64,000 bases of DNA from Cylindrodendrum hubeiense (lineage: Eukaryota; Ascomycota; Sordariomycetes; Hypocreales; Nectriaceae): the NCBI GenBank assembly GCA_014621425.1, contig JAANBB010000037.1, positions 62,001 through 126,000 on the forward strand, read 5' to 3'. Under the pieces are notes generated by a model. That model was given only the letters and a program-made list of their open reading frames with translations. It searched no databases and was not told the origin of the DNA. The position numbers were made by a program, and so were the translations under genes. This document shows, one piece after another, positions 1 through 12,305 of this stretch (position 1 is its first letter; every line of letters starts with the position of its first letter).

Positions 1-962
1 TGTGATCCGTTCGATCAAATGATACTGATAGATAGTATCGGTCAGGCTTGACTATCTTGTTCATTTTGAGAGTCCCCTATGTACGCTTTAACCCTCATTG
101 CGGATGTATCGCTATTGTGCTGGCACCGCCACAATCAGACCACTTGTTTATGACTTGGTGGCCAGGGGTGACACATGATCTCTAGGAGCAGTCCTGCAGC
201 ATATCCCGACGTTGAGCAAAAAATACCAGCTCGTGCTACCAGGAACTTAGGTGGGCGAAATGAGTCGATATACTCATTGCCAGCGTCGTGTGCCAGTGAG
301 GACCTCCGCTAGGGAGTGGTGCTGGTGTGAAGCTTACCAAAATACAATTTTGTATCCAGTAGTCTGGAACAAAGGCGCAGAAAGACTCTGCATTAACAAA
401 AATGCCCAGTCAAGCCAAATGCGCGACGATGGAACAAAGAAAATATACATCAAAGAGGATACCCCGGTCATCAGCAACACTGAGTATATTAATTCGCTGC
501 TTACTAGGTTGACCCAAGCAGAGGCTGTCCTACTTGCAAACCTGAGATATCTACATGGCCACAAGCCCGGAATAAATCATATTCCGGGCAAAAGTCGTGG
601 CCGTATTCCCTGCGCCATTTACATGGTTGCCTGATGAGGCTTATCAGTCAGTCACACGGCGCCAGCCCGGTGACAATGATTCGGCGGTTTACCGCCCAAT
701 CTTCTACTCTCTCAGCTGGTGTGGGGATGAGTCAGCTGAAGTACCATTTCCAACTGTGTCTAGAATCAATGGCCTTTCCCATAGCCGGAGATGACACATA
801 ATACCGCTGAATTCACCGTTTCCCCTCCGTTCCCTCACGCTGCCAGCGAGGCTCCATCACGGGCCCATATCGTCTTGTTCTATTGGCAATACGTGCATGC
901 CTGCATGTACACCTCAGGCTGTCACCAAGCGGGTACTTGGCGGTGGCCGGCTCCCACGCAAG
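1..962. other. Left flank without a supported gene
   Basis: No open frame here shows a recognisable domain or a convincing start. A 127-codon open frame at 251-634 begins with GTG and has no family resemblance I can name. The last part before 963 is presumably the promoter and 5' leader of the kinase gene. No TATA-like box or repeat stood out. Confidence 0.5.
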
Positions 963-2643
963 ATGACCGACGCTTCCGAGGCCTGGGCAGCGGCTCGGAC
1001 GCATTTCCGCACCCTCGTAAACGCTGAACTTTCCCCTGGCATTAGAGAAGATATCAACAGGGCAGCTAAAACCCGGAATTCGTCAGAAAAGTCTCTTCGA
1101 TCCCCTACTGACAGAGAGCCTTTTCTTCGATATGGAGTTGCGAGCAAAATAGTCACCAAGGAAGCGTTGCACAATTTGGTTGCTGAAGAGGTTGTCACAT
1201 GGTCTGAAGAGCAAGAAGAAAGCTACTTATCGATGATACTTGGATCGCCAGGGCTACGCTGCATTTTGTTGACTGTTCTCTGCATCGGGGAACTCGAAAT
1301 GCTCATTCAGTTTGAAGAGTACTTCCTCAAACAGAGACAGAGCAAATCAGACCATGATCTGCCCTTCGACATGGACCTTGCCAAGAAGGTCTTTCACGAA
1401 AACGGCCCTCGATTCTTCAAGGCCCAGTTCATCTTCACTGCTGTCACCCTCACCGCTGGGACATATCGTGTCGGGTACCAAGCCTCCCGTTTATTGCCTT
1501 ACCTTGAGCAAACGGAGCTTGGAAAAGGTGCTCACGGAATTGTACACAAGGTTAAAATTGAACGTGGCCATTTCATCTTTCAACAGCCGAGGTCAAGGAA
1601 CATGGATGTGAGTAAAGCTTGTCGCATTCCTGTACGGCTTCCAGACATCCAGACTGACATGAACCCGAGCCTGTATTCTTGGCCAGGAAGGACTTCCGTC
1701 CGAATTTTGACTCATTTGAGTCTTTCAAAGCTGAGAGCCGCATACTCAAGAACTTCGTCAACTCTTCGAACTGTCCATCGAGCATCATGACATCGATATG
1801 CAGCATCGAGTACACCAGTCCCGAAAATGAGTTCCCCTTCTCCAGCATATTCTTCCCGGAGGCCAGATCCAACATTGACAAGTACATTAAAAACCATGAA
1901 AACGCCCCTAAAACGGACCTTCACTGCCTGCAAAATATCAAGCGCATGTTAGATGTTTGCAGAGGTCTAGTTTGGCTCGCCGAAAATCTTGTGTATGAGC
2001 CTATTCGCGATGAGTTCCAGAACGCAACCTACTACCACTGCGATCTAAAACCTGACAACATCCTCGTCTGCGATGATGGTGGAGGCGATCCTGATTCCAT
2101 CATATTCAAGATTTCAGACTTTGGGGAAGCTCGCTATATACAGCCAAAGATTCACATAAATAAGGAAGTCAAAGCCAGGCCGAGCACCAATATCATCAAG
2201 GCGGGGGCGAAGGCTGTTTTTTGGCTCCGGAGGTCCAAAATCCAAAGTTCAAAGCCGCCGTAGAGCCAAAAAGCGATGTGTGGTCATATGGATGCATTCT
2301 ATTACTGATCCTCGTCTTCAATTATCACAGCGCAAAAGGCATTGAAGACTTCGAGAATGAGCGGCTAAGGGTCGACAAAGCCTCAACCAAGGAACTCCCA
2401 TTGTATGGGGACTACTTTACTAATGCTAGCTTGGATGGTGTTAGTGAGGCTGTGAAGAAACAGATCGACCACATGATCCGTCATTGTCACGATCGAGAGA
2501 CGAACATCGAGCGTAACTTTGTCAACAAAGTTCTCCCATATCTTCGTGATAATGTGCTTGTTAAGTACCAGAAGCGGGATTCAATCGCCAAAGTTTCCAA
2601 TCGCTCAATTGCTATTAAACTTATTACTTCAAGAATTATTTAA
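963..2643 (+). pseudogene. Protein kinase-domain gene with one frame break
   Basis: This encodes a eukaryotic-type protein kinase of the loose fungal group that has a long N-terminal region. From ATG 963 there are about 180 residues without a known domain, then the glycine loop LGKGAHGIV (residue ~186). An intron at 1592-1686 (gtcaag...cag) joins the frames and supplies the probable ATP-binding lysine in PRKDF. Next come a helix-C glutamate (FKAES), the catalytic loop HCDLKPDN (HCD instead of HRD), DFG, and then APE with SDVWSYG. Between DFG and APE the frame shifts near 2200-2215: the upstream frame runs past the APE in the wrong phase, and the APE frame fits if one G is missing from the aaggcggggg stretch. 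No plausible intron explains the shift. It may be a pseudogene or a sequence error. An upstream in-frame ATG at 897 is an alternative start. Confidence in kinase homology is high; confidence that it is active is low. Confidence 0.75.
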
Positions 2644-2893
2644 CACAAATGTCAACTTATTTAAGTCGACGTACAATTGTCTCAAAATCCACCATTCGAT
2701 TCACGATGCTATAGGGTAGTCTCGAGTCGTCACGTGCTCTTTTAGTGACCCATCACAGCTCAACCCCTCAATCACTTCCCCAGATTTACACCCCCTACCC
2801 TAACCAGCCCAATCAGCCCCGTCATCCCAGCAACAGCATAGTCTGATCCGAAGTTGCACACCGCTGCATTTCCTTGCCGTGAGACAGAGCACC

Positions 2894-5800
2894 ATGAGGC
2901 CCAATCCAAGGGCAAAAAGACACCGGATCACCCCGGCATGCGCTAGGTGTTACAGGTTCAAACAAAAGGTATGTCAGTGGGTTCTTCTCTGCCGGCCATG
3001 TCTAAGTCTGGGTGTCAAGTGTGATAGAGGAACGCCTAAGTGTCTCCGTTGTGTAGCAGCTGGAGTAGAGTGCGTGGCAATTGATCGACAGACGTCGAGT
3101 GAAGTTCCGCGAAGGTACCTATCAATCGGATTAAAGAACAATCGGCACCACCATCTGACAGTTTAAAGCCCCGTGCAATATCTTGAACAGCGGTTAGCCG
3201 AAATCCAACGCAGAAACGCCAAACCAAACCCTCTTGACGACGAAAGGTTTCCCCCTGGCCAAAGTGACTTTGATTCCAAACATGAACAGGTCCTTGAAAT
3301 AGCAGCTACATCCATGGCCAGCCACCTAACCACAAGGCTCTTTCACTATAGCCCACTGTTACAGCACCGAGCAAAGCTATTCTACCCCTCAGAACGGCCC
3401 CCGCTGAAAATTCCTGTTCAGGGAGTTTATTATGACACACACCTGAGATCTGCTGGACAAGACTACGCCACACAATTCTCTCATTTCAATGCCTGGAAAA
3501 TGCCACCGGATGTGGCAAGACGCCTTTTCGATAACTACAGGGATAACATCCTCCCGCGGTTCCCATGCTTTCTAGAAGCTGACATCACAACCCAGTTTAG
3601 CGAATTCTACCATGGTTCTGCTGACGACCATACGCGATCAAATACCACTGACTTTGTTATTATTGTCATTTTGGCTATCAGCTCTCTATCTTCCAAGCGC
3701 CATGACTTTCGAAAGGTTGCCGCTTTGACCGAATCGTTGCACGTTGACGCAATGCGACGTATAGAATTTCTCAACGATGCGTCAATCACATCGTTGCAGT
3801 GTCTCCTGCTTCTCATCCAACTGGCCTTGCTATTCCCACACACAGGAAATCTCTGGTTTTTGAGCGGCGAAGCTATGCGCATGGCTGTTAGCCTCGGCCT
3901 GCACCAGGAGCCAGATTCAAAAATGAGTCCAGACTATATCCATGTCGAGTTACGCAGGCGTCTTTTTTGGGTGGTTAGTAAACCGTGCATGCGCTAATTG
4001 CTGGGTCTGAATTTGCTAACTGTGTGAAGACTTATCAACTGGATCGGACTGTCGCAATAGCCGCTGGGTGCCCTATCGCGCTCAGTGATGAGCATATTAC
4101 GACGCGACTGCCTTTCAATGGCGGCCATGCGCATCTGCGTCTGAACGGATCTATTCTAGGGATATCCCATGTCTATAAAGAGAAGCAGTTTTTGATTCAA
4201 ACACAAATCTGCCTAATCCAATCACAAATCCATGCGGTTCAATTCTTCGATCATCCTATCCCAGAACACGTATCCGACTACGATGCATGGATTAGAGAAA
4301 CCGAAGATTCTGTTCGAGATCTGGTTCAGCATGCCAAAAACGACGGTGTTGCCGCACCGTGGCTGGTTTCTGCAGCTCACCAATGCCAAGTTTTGCTACA
4401 TCGACCCTGTTCCAGAAACATTGCAGTGTCTGAGTCCTCGCTTACGGCAGCGGTATCTGCATCCATACAGCTCATCAATACATCCTTGGAGTCTGCCATC
4501 GCTGGCGGGTTTGTTGTCGTCTTTGAGTTGGCAAATACCTCGTTTCAGGCGGGAATGGTTCTGCTGTATGCGCTTAGGAATCATACCAATGAAGTCCAGC
4601 AAGCATCTCTCGCCGGGGACTCACAAAATGCCCTAGAGTGCCTCGTAAAACTTTTCGTGAGTAGCGGTAAAACCGTTCAGATTCGTTGAATCAAGCTTAA
4701 CTAGTATATTATAGGATACACTTTCTAAAAGATGGCCGACATTGTCTGACACGGCGCAGTACCTTAAAGAGCTTGTGGAAACAAATCTTCGAAATCCTGT
4801 GGGGAATGATGGATCTGCATATGATATGAATGTGCTCGAAGAACTCGATTGTCTGGTTACTCAGCGTCGGATTCACAGCATATATCATAGAAATATACCG
4901 CTCCCAGACCAATATAACAGTAATCACGGGTCCGAGGCATCAGCCCAGATAAGTCCTGGATTCCTTGAAGATGAAACCTGGTGGCGAGACTTTATCAATG
5001 AAGATTTCGACATGGACAACCGTGGTTCGCCATCTAATACCACCATGGTTGAACCCATATTTCAAGCTCAGATACCAACACAACAAGACTCGCAGACTGA
5101 CGTTAGAAGCACCTATTCAACCAATTCCGGAATGGCCCTTGAAAAAATTCTGGACACACTCCCTGCTTGTAGTTTTTGCCGAGACCGACGCATCAAGTGC
5201 CATCGTCAGCTCCCCGCGTGCAAGGAGTGTCATCGGACCTCGCGCGAATGCGTGTTCTTCGATCCGATCTTGTCGGAGAACATCCCCTTCAGGTAGTTTC
5301 CCCGTTCGACAAACCGGCGGTTTTCTAATGTGCGACCAATATTGATTCATTGATAGACGCATATGTTCACTCATTGAAAGGATCAATAGCCTCGAAGAAC
5401 AATCTTCGATGACCTATCCACAGTCTTTGGCCCCAGTCTCTTCTGACCAGGCGATATTGGTATCCATAGAAGTCACTGGAGATCAATCTACAAGCCGAAC
5501 AGAACATCAACTGAGCTTTGCCACTAACATGTCATTCTTCGGACCGTGGAGTTCATTGGGATGTTTGACGGCTCTACTGAAGCGCAAAGCGAACTGGGTC
5601 ATACCGAAGCGTCTCCTAGGAACTTTCAGTCGGACCGATACCATCTCAATTGACAATATACTCCCGGAAATTGGTCGACCACCAGTTCGGACAGCATCAG
5701 GTCTTTTCAAACTCTTTTCAAGGTCCGCCAATTCATTCTTTCCAATCCTGGAAGCTTCGTCACTTGAAGCCATTCTATCTACTTGCTATGAAAACGATGC

Positions 5801-6960
5801 CGAAGCGATGTCCGGCTATTCACAGGATCTTTTTTTCTTGATCCTTGCTATCGCATCTATGGTTGCAAAAAGAAATGAGCCTGTGCTTGCCTCCTGGGCA
5901 AACAACTATTTCCATAAAGCAACATTGCGACTTGATACGACTTGTGACCACTCCTCTCGGGCTGAAAATATCCTATTACTCCAGAGAACGCTGTTGATAT
6001 GCGTCTATCTCCTCCTTAGTCCAAAGTCGGGGGATATATGGCGGCATCTTGGATTTGCCATCCGTCTCTTTTTCGACTTGTCACATCGTCCGTCAATGGA
6101 TGCGGACGAAAGTCATGACATTTTTTGCACACTCACACGAACACTTTATTGTCTCGAGAGGTATGTTTCATCGCGACTATGCTATAGACTTATCTCACAT
6201 CCCTGTCAGCCAGGTTTCTATCGCCTTCGGCCGGCCATCGCTACTTACTATCGGGGATAATCTTCGTGATGTATGTAAAGACTAAATAAGGTGATGAATG
6301 ATCATATCTAACAACTTGTAGGAACTAACTACCAGCGTCACTGAGACTGTCGAGGAGCGAATCTCAATTTTCTTCTACCTCATTTCGTTCCAGAAGTTGC
6401 AAATACATAGTGCGCTTCTCAGACATCAGGGAAATACCCACGCAAATACAAACTCTCAAGAGTATCGAAGAAAGATTGACGAATGGTTCGTTCATTGGAA
6501 AGAACTACTTGGCTCAATGCATGAGCACCAAGTGCACGGACTGGCCTCGTGGGGTAAACTCAACTACTATCACGGACTTTTCATGATTTCTCAGCTCTGG
6601 CCGACACCTGGAGCTAGGCCCCTGAATCTTTGCGACAATATATCAACAGAATGTGTTAAAATGGTCCGGAATCAGCGCGGTTCTGCATATCTCTACTTTG
6701 ATGTTGATGGGCGGCAACTGTCTCGTATTTTCCCCATGAACTGGACAACAGGCCACTTAGTTTTACAAGTTGGGTTAAATGTGTTAGGCGAGGAGAAAGC
6801 GGCACCTGATGAGAGGCATAAAGAAACCATGTCATTAATTCGATGCTTGTCCTTAGTGTCATCATTGGAGGCTGACCCAGACAATCTCTTGACTGGTCAA
6901 GCAGAGCTGTTACAGTGCTTTTATGAAATGAGGGATCTGGACGATTCAATCACGCCCTAA
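2894..6960 (+). CDS. Tandem double Zn2Cys6 fungal transcription factor (about 1227 aa)
   Basis: This is a nuclear DNA-binding regulator. The first module has a Zn2Cys6 cluster (CARC, x6, CDRGTPKC, CLRC-type spacing, residues ~16-44). It is followed by the linker YLEQRLAEIQR and a fungal-trans middle region (RRRLFWV / YQLDRTVAIAAGCP). With no stop codon, the same exon (4715-5292) continues into a second Zn2Cys6 cluster (CSFCRDRRIKC...CKEC, residue ~684), a second linker (LIERINSLEEQ) and a second fungal-trans region (VSIAFGRPS). I infer introns at 2969-3019, 3115-3168, 3974-4029, 4657-4714, 5293-5356, 6161-6209 and 6271-6321; all seven close in phase to the stop at 6958-6960. Either this is one fused protein, or two tandem genes with the second starting at ATG 5132 and the first lacking a visible stop. 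The regulator identity is certain; the fusion is likely but needs transcript evidence. Confidence 0.8.
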
Positions 6961-8081
6961 ATTTAGTATTAATTTATAATTATATAGACTGCAATTCAGT
7001 TTCAATGCTCGATGTTTGTTAATCAGGGTCAGTCTCTTTCACTGTATCAAAGACCCGAATTCGATTTTCATACAGGTTTGAAATACGAATAGATAACTGG
7101 GAGATGAATATTTTTATGATATTATGAAGACAGATACACTAGGTTTTTGCGGCAGAGGCGAATGGTGCTGTGAGAGTGCAAGTAATTGGTGCATATGGGG
7201 TCATTGAAGACTGATGCGAACTGAGAAGGTAGGTTGGCCACACAATGTGATGTGAGGGACCCCTAACCTGCTCACATCTTCACTTGTATATATTTCCACA
7301 CCAACACCATGACAAGTGGAAAGCAGTACAGAATTTATTACCATGTTCTTTATTCTCAGTGAGCCAAATTCCAGTCGCCTGCAGATCATATTCTGGCGTG
7401 CTTACTTTGCTTGGACTCGCTTTGGAAATGCCGAGGTCCCTTAATGAATGAACATTGAATTCATATTGTCTAAAACCCAGGAATATACTTTATTAAATCT
7501 CTTATATTAATTTACATTACGCACACCTCTCACTTCTATGATGATTGCCTGAGTTGTAAGAGGAAGGTATAGGAAGCACGGTGTTGGCAGCATCCGTGTC
7601 CGAAAATGGCACACTTCCCCGCAGTTATTCCACATCTGAACTTTGCCGGTTAATGTTCCATCACCTGGACAGTATTTGGAACAAAAGATCCTGGTCATCT
7701 CCACAGTTCGCCTAATAAACGTCGCTTTAAGCTCATAATCTGGCAGCTAAGTCCGTCAGTGACGGGGATAAATAGACTTAACCGCGGGCTTAATGGAAAA
7801 CGCACCAATGATTTCACCCACCACTTCCATTCGCGGGACAGTTCCCGCCATGTTAGGGTAGATCAACGCCGCTTATCACATGCCATGTATTTTGATGAAC
7901 GGTGTTTTAATGTAGCTACGGGGACTCGAGAGTCTGTCGTAACCTCGGCTGTGATGTTCGTGATATGTCACGCGGTTGATAATCATTGACTTCTACGAAG
8001 ACACAACATAGGTATAAATACAGTTGTTAAAATCCTGGATTGAAAACTCTTGTGGACTATTGTTCTCAGTCAAAGGAAATC
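6961..8081. promoter_or_regulatory. Intergenic; TATA-like box before the FAD oxidase
   Basis: No gene is supported in this AT-rich stretch. A TATA-like element, tataaata, lies at 8013-8020, about 62 bases before the ATG at 8082, and fits a core promoter for the FAD oxidase gene. The short open frames here have no recognisable content. Confidence 0.45.
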
Positions 8082-9790
8082 ATGCCTCGTTTGTGCTCCC
8101 TCCTGACGGCTGCCACTCTTTGTGGCTTATCCTCTTCCTTCGAGTACAATACCTTCGATGGCGAAGGACATCCTTCCTGTTACAATGTTACTGCTGTCTA
8201 TGATGCAAGGAGCGTTGGCGAGATTGCAGATTTGGTAAAAGACGCAGCCAGAAAGGGTCTCCAGGTACGCGCTGGCGGTAAAGGGCACATGTGGTATGAT
8301 ACCCAATGCTCTGACGATGAAACCGTCATCATCCGCACCGAGTATGTGAACAACATTTGGGACTTGGACCTAGATGCAGGAACGGTGATGGTTGAGGCCG
8401 GGGTCACCTTTTTCCAGTTAGCTGAGTACCTTCACGACAATGGTGCCAACATCGGAACCGGTCTAGTTAATTGGAACATCAGTCTGGGTGGAAGCATCGC
8501 CATGGGAGCTCATCGAACTTCGCTCCGAGAGGATGCTGTCGTCGTCGGTGGGGTACTTGCTCTTGATCTCATTGATGGCAAGGGAAAAATTCAACATATC
8601 GAACGTGATGAATCGGATGATGATTGGCTCGCTGCTTCAACCTCTCTCGGGCTCCTGGGAATCATCGTCAAGATCAAACTACGGGTGTTCCCAGAGACCA
8701 AGGTTTGGGCTATGCAGAAAACGTAAGTTATCCAGAGCTCTTCGAAATATTCCGTGTCTCATTGGAGCTAGACTGGATGAAGACGATGTCCTCGATGGAG
8801 ACATTTATGGAATGATATCGCCATATCTTACTGCCAACCTTTGGGTATGTCCCGAATACTCTCTCTGGAAGAAGTGGCCTTGACAAGAATCAAGTGGTGG
8901 CCATATAAACGCAAGTTCCACTGGCGTTACTATGACTCAGTTCCCGTCGACGAGAGTAACCAAGAAGGATTTCAATCTACCTTCTCAGTGACAGAGCTTG
9001 AGGCAGTTGCAGCGCGCACACTTCTCGATAGTGGTAAGTATTTGCCATCTTCGAACTGGCTGATGGAGGAAATCTTCTTTGGCCTCTGGAACAAGCCCAA
9101 CTTTCACGACAAGTCTACCGACAAAGAGATCACGGAGTGGCCAGTGTACGGGTACAACTATGATGTCCTCATTGGGGGATTGTATCCTGATCAAAAGCCG
9201 GAATGGGATTACGATCTCCGTGGATACACTCTGGAGCTCGCTTTCCCAGTGGCACGAGCGAACGAAATGCTGAAAAGAGTCCGCAAACTGTTTGATGCTG
9301 AGGCAGCCAGATTGATCTTCATGACCTCTACTTACAGAAGTGGGATTAATATAAAATTTAGTAAACCGCATTACGACTTCCTCGGCCAAGCGACGTACGA
9401 CACTGTGGATGGCCAGGACTGGAGTAAGGGTACTATCATGTTTGACTTTCCATCGTATCGGCCAACAGTTGGTGATCAGAAGCGATACAATGAGCAGTTC
9501 TGTAAGTTGATAATATGAAAATATGAGGAAATGCTAATGGAGAAGATATCAACCTCGCAAACACGCTGATAGATGAATTTCCATGCCGGCCTCATTGGAC
9601 AAAGAACACCCGGGATATATTTAAAAGATCTGTGAAGAATTTGGATCCAGAGGTGTGTGCTACATAGTCACCAAGAGATCAACAACTAATGGTGTAGAAT
9701 CTTGCACGGTTTAAGGCTGTAAGAGAGAAATTTGATCCTAATGGTATTTACAGGAGTGTAGTTGGGGAGATTCTAGGAATGTATAATTGA
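8082..9790 (+). CDS. Secreted FAD-linked oxidase, ALO/gulonolactone-oxidase-like (506 aa)
   Basis: This is a flavin oxidoreductase of the FAD_binding_4 plus D-arabinono-1,4-lactone oxidase type. ATG 8082 opens a hydrophobic leader (MPRLCSLLTAATLCGLSSS), so the protein is probably secreted. The FAD domain shows VRAGGKGHMWYD, an extended EAGVTFFQLAEYL segment and the flavin-contact region NWNISLGGSIAMGAH. The ALO-type C-terminal half includes ANLWWWPYKRKFHWRYYD and ends in KFDPNGIYRSVVGEILG. Inferred introns are 8723-8771, 8845-8894, 9502-9545 and 9653-9697; every junction restores family-conserved sequence (for example the tryptophan triplet is made across intron 2). The ATG at 8082 was chosen because the leader follows it at once. 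Substrate is unknown: relatives oxidise sugar lactones, alditols or secondary-metabolite alcohols. No obvious biosynthetic partner sits beside it. Confidence 0.88.
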
Positions 9791-10720
9791 GGCCAGTTTT
9801 ATTACGTGTTGGGAGTTTCTTGTAGAGCTGGAACACGCAGATCATTATTTGGATATTTGGAACCTTTCGGCTGGCATCTTCTTCAGGAAGTTGCCCTGTA
9901 TTCAACATAGATATAGCTTGCATGCTCTACTAGAAGATATTAATCTCTACATATAAGGCCTAGTGGGGTACTGACCCACGTAATATGCGGTAGTAATTCC
10001 TTCTTAATTGACCTAAGTAGCTATTTAAATGTGTGAGGTACAAATGATCTAAAATGATTTCTTTGAGCTTTTGAAGATTAAGTTAAACCATTAAAGGTGT
10101 TCATTCCCAATTGTCATTTACAACAGCCTTTCCCGACAGTGTTCCCTCTTTACTTGGAAGATGGCAAATAATGTGTTCGAGGAGGTGAACGAACGGAGTA
10201 AAATGTTACTCAGCCTTCGTTGTTCCACTGTCAGAAGGAACAGGGATATCTGCTACAAGCTAGCGGAGCCGTGTTTCCCTTAGGATCCGGATAGGCGCCG
10301 CGTTTCAAATGTAAGTAGGATCAGGATTCTAACCTTTCTACGAGCCCATAAAAGACAGTCTGCAAGACCGTCATCTAGATAGAGGGAAAAGAGATTCCAT
10401 CGCCAAATTGCATCATATCAATCCATACTGTTCAATATCCACAGTGTTGAAAGTTATTATGAGGTTGTTCTACCAGCTTGATCCCGACTGCAATTGGTTG
10501 CGTCGACCACATTTGATTTATCTAATATTTAAGCTAGGAAAGGGAAAGCAAGAAAAACGCACAACACCGTCCACACATTGATGATTCACAAAATTTGCAG
10601 ACAAGACGATCAATACGACTTGCTCTCTTCGATGTAAACAAAACGGCAGTTACATAAAAGTCTGGCCGCAAGGCTCATATGTAATTTTCAATTCCAACAT
10701 CGGAGCTTGTGCCTTCAGAG
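9791..10720. other. Intergenic, no gene seen
   Basis: About 0.9 kb between the convergent FAD oxidase and VOC genes. Only short frames with no family resemblance. It presumably holds both 3' ends. Confidence 0.4.
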
Positions 10721-11172
10721 TTACTGTCCACCACCCGCAGAAACCATACAGCTGGCTTCGATGTTATTTCCCACTGGGTCGAGGATAAATGCGGCGTAAA
10801 AATCAGGATGGATGTGAGCTCTTGGCCCCGGAGCCCCGTTGTCCTTGGCGCCTGCAGCTTTAGCAGCGGAATGGAAAGCATTGACAGCCTCAGCGTCTAT
10901 TTTAAGAGTTAGACAAATGGGGAAAGTGTAACAGGTAGAAGATGTATTTAAGGTAGTTTACCAGGCGCGGCGAATGCAATGTGAACATTCGATTTGACAT
11001 CTTCGCCGATACCAATCCACCACTCTGGAGACTGGCTGCCGAAGCCGGTCAATCCGTTTGGAAAGCTCTTCAACTGGCTCAATCCGAGAGGTTTCAACGC
11101 CTGAGTGTAAAATTTAACGACAGCAGCGTGCTCAGCCGCGCTGACTTTAATGAGAGCGTGTGCAATAGTCAT
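10721..11172 (-). CDS. VOC/glyoxalase-bleomycin-resistance-fold protein (128 aa)
   Basis: A small cytosolic protein of the vicinal-oxygen-chelate superfamily. It reads MTIAHALIKVSA, then FYTQALKPLGL, then WWIGIGEDVKSNVHIAFAAPG in exon 1. A 65-nt intron (10897-10961) follows, and exon 2 reads DAEAVNAFHSAAKAAG, then FYAAFILDPVGNNIEAS. The FYTQALKPLGL start and the LDPVGNNIEA end (a metal-site glutamate in this family) are typical of the short fungal glyoxalase-like proteins. The intron closes in phase (G plus AC makes an aspartate codon). These proteins act on glyoxal adducts, catechols or antibiotics; the substrate here cannot be told. It is convergent with the FAD oxidase upstream. Confidence 0.85.
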
Positions 11173-11800
11173 GGTGACGAGAGATGCCTAGGTGTCAAAT
11201 AGTACAAAGGATAAGATGTTAAAGGATAAGAAAAACATCGGGAATGAAAGAAGACTTGATTTAGTTAATTTATATATTTCATGGCAGCAACTTCACTGGG
11301 TGATTCGGGACGGGTTATGACTAATACCGGCTGACTGTGCGTCTCAAGTTCAGTTTTCTTCCTTATCGTGCATCATAGGCAGGCATCGCGAAATCAGAAT
11401 GATGTCATAAACGAAATGATTCCATAGCTATGACGGGGAAGCACCTCAGAACGCATGCAGTCAGCGGAAATTACCCCTCCCCGCCGGCCACACCACGCGT
11501 ATCGAAGCCTCTTCCTAAAACGGCAAATGATGCCCCGGCACCTCTGACAACAATGGTCCCCATCGCCAGTCTTTCCTGTTTCGGTAAACGGTGTCCTGGT
11601 GCAAATGCGGATAGCTAACGTGGCCACCCTGGAAACATACTTATAATACGAGATAATCATGTTAAAACGTTAGTGCCAACGTCGAGAAGTTGTTCAGGCA
11701 CCAGGAGAGACGCGACTATTGGAAGATGAGGTCCTGGCCAATTAGCCAATTAATAATCTACCGCATCGCAACGGCCTGGACTAAGAGTAGGGTGAATTTT
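11173..11800. other. Intergenic between VOC gene and duplicated segment
   Basis: No gene supported. A minus-strand open frame at 11394-11660 has biased composition and no recognisable domain. Confidence 0.4.
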
Positions 11801-12207
11801 GGTATCATTACGATTAGAAATCAAATTGGCACGCAACTGAGCCTGATATTTCCGTCTATTACCGGCATCTCGGACTCCTCACTTAAGAGGCCGATTTGTG
11901 ATGGAATCATTATTCCGTAACCGGACTAGTCCATCTCGCAAGGAACTTTTGCCGAGTAAGGAACAAATCAAAGTCCAATCACAACTGCTGACATGGCCTG
12001 TTTATGTATTCAATAATCAGCCAACTGTGCTCCATTATTAATGCCACGACCAGCCAACTGAATTTCACGATTGCCAGATAGTATTGAATGGTAGATGGCA
12101 TTCCCATCGCATTAAATATTATTAATTGAGCCGCGATGCAACTTGCAGATTGCCTACGTCAAACGCGTAGCATCCTGACCGACGTGGCTTAGAGGGTGAG
12201 TATATAA
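11801..12207 (+). repeat. Duplicated promoter segment, copy A (upstream of NmrA-like gene)
   Basis: This ~407-bp stretch ends in the TATA-like box tatataa (12201-12207), about 100 bases before the NmrA-like ATG, so it is the gene's promoter. It matches 13490-13872 in the same orientation. Copy A keeps the C and G bases that are T or A in copy B, so A looks like the less mutated copy. Confidence 0.8.
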
Positions 12208-12305
12208 CATTAGATATATCGTCTTTAATCAATCAGCGAGCCACTTTATTATCCATCTTACAATTTCTATCAAGTTACCCTTAGTTTGATCTACCCGTGC
12301 CAACA

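Noticed and set aside
251..634. A 127-codon open frame
   Set aside because: It starts with GTG, has no recognisable domain and no splice partner; frames of this length occur by chance.
11394..11660. Minus-strand frame with arginine-rich peptide
   Set aside because: Composition is typical of an antisense shadow; no family signature and no promoter.
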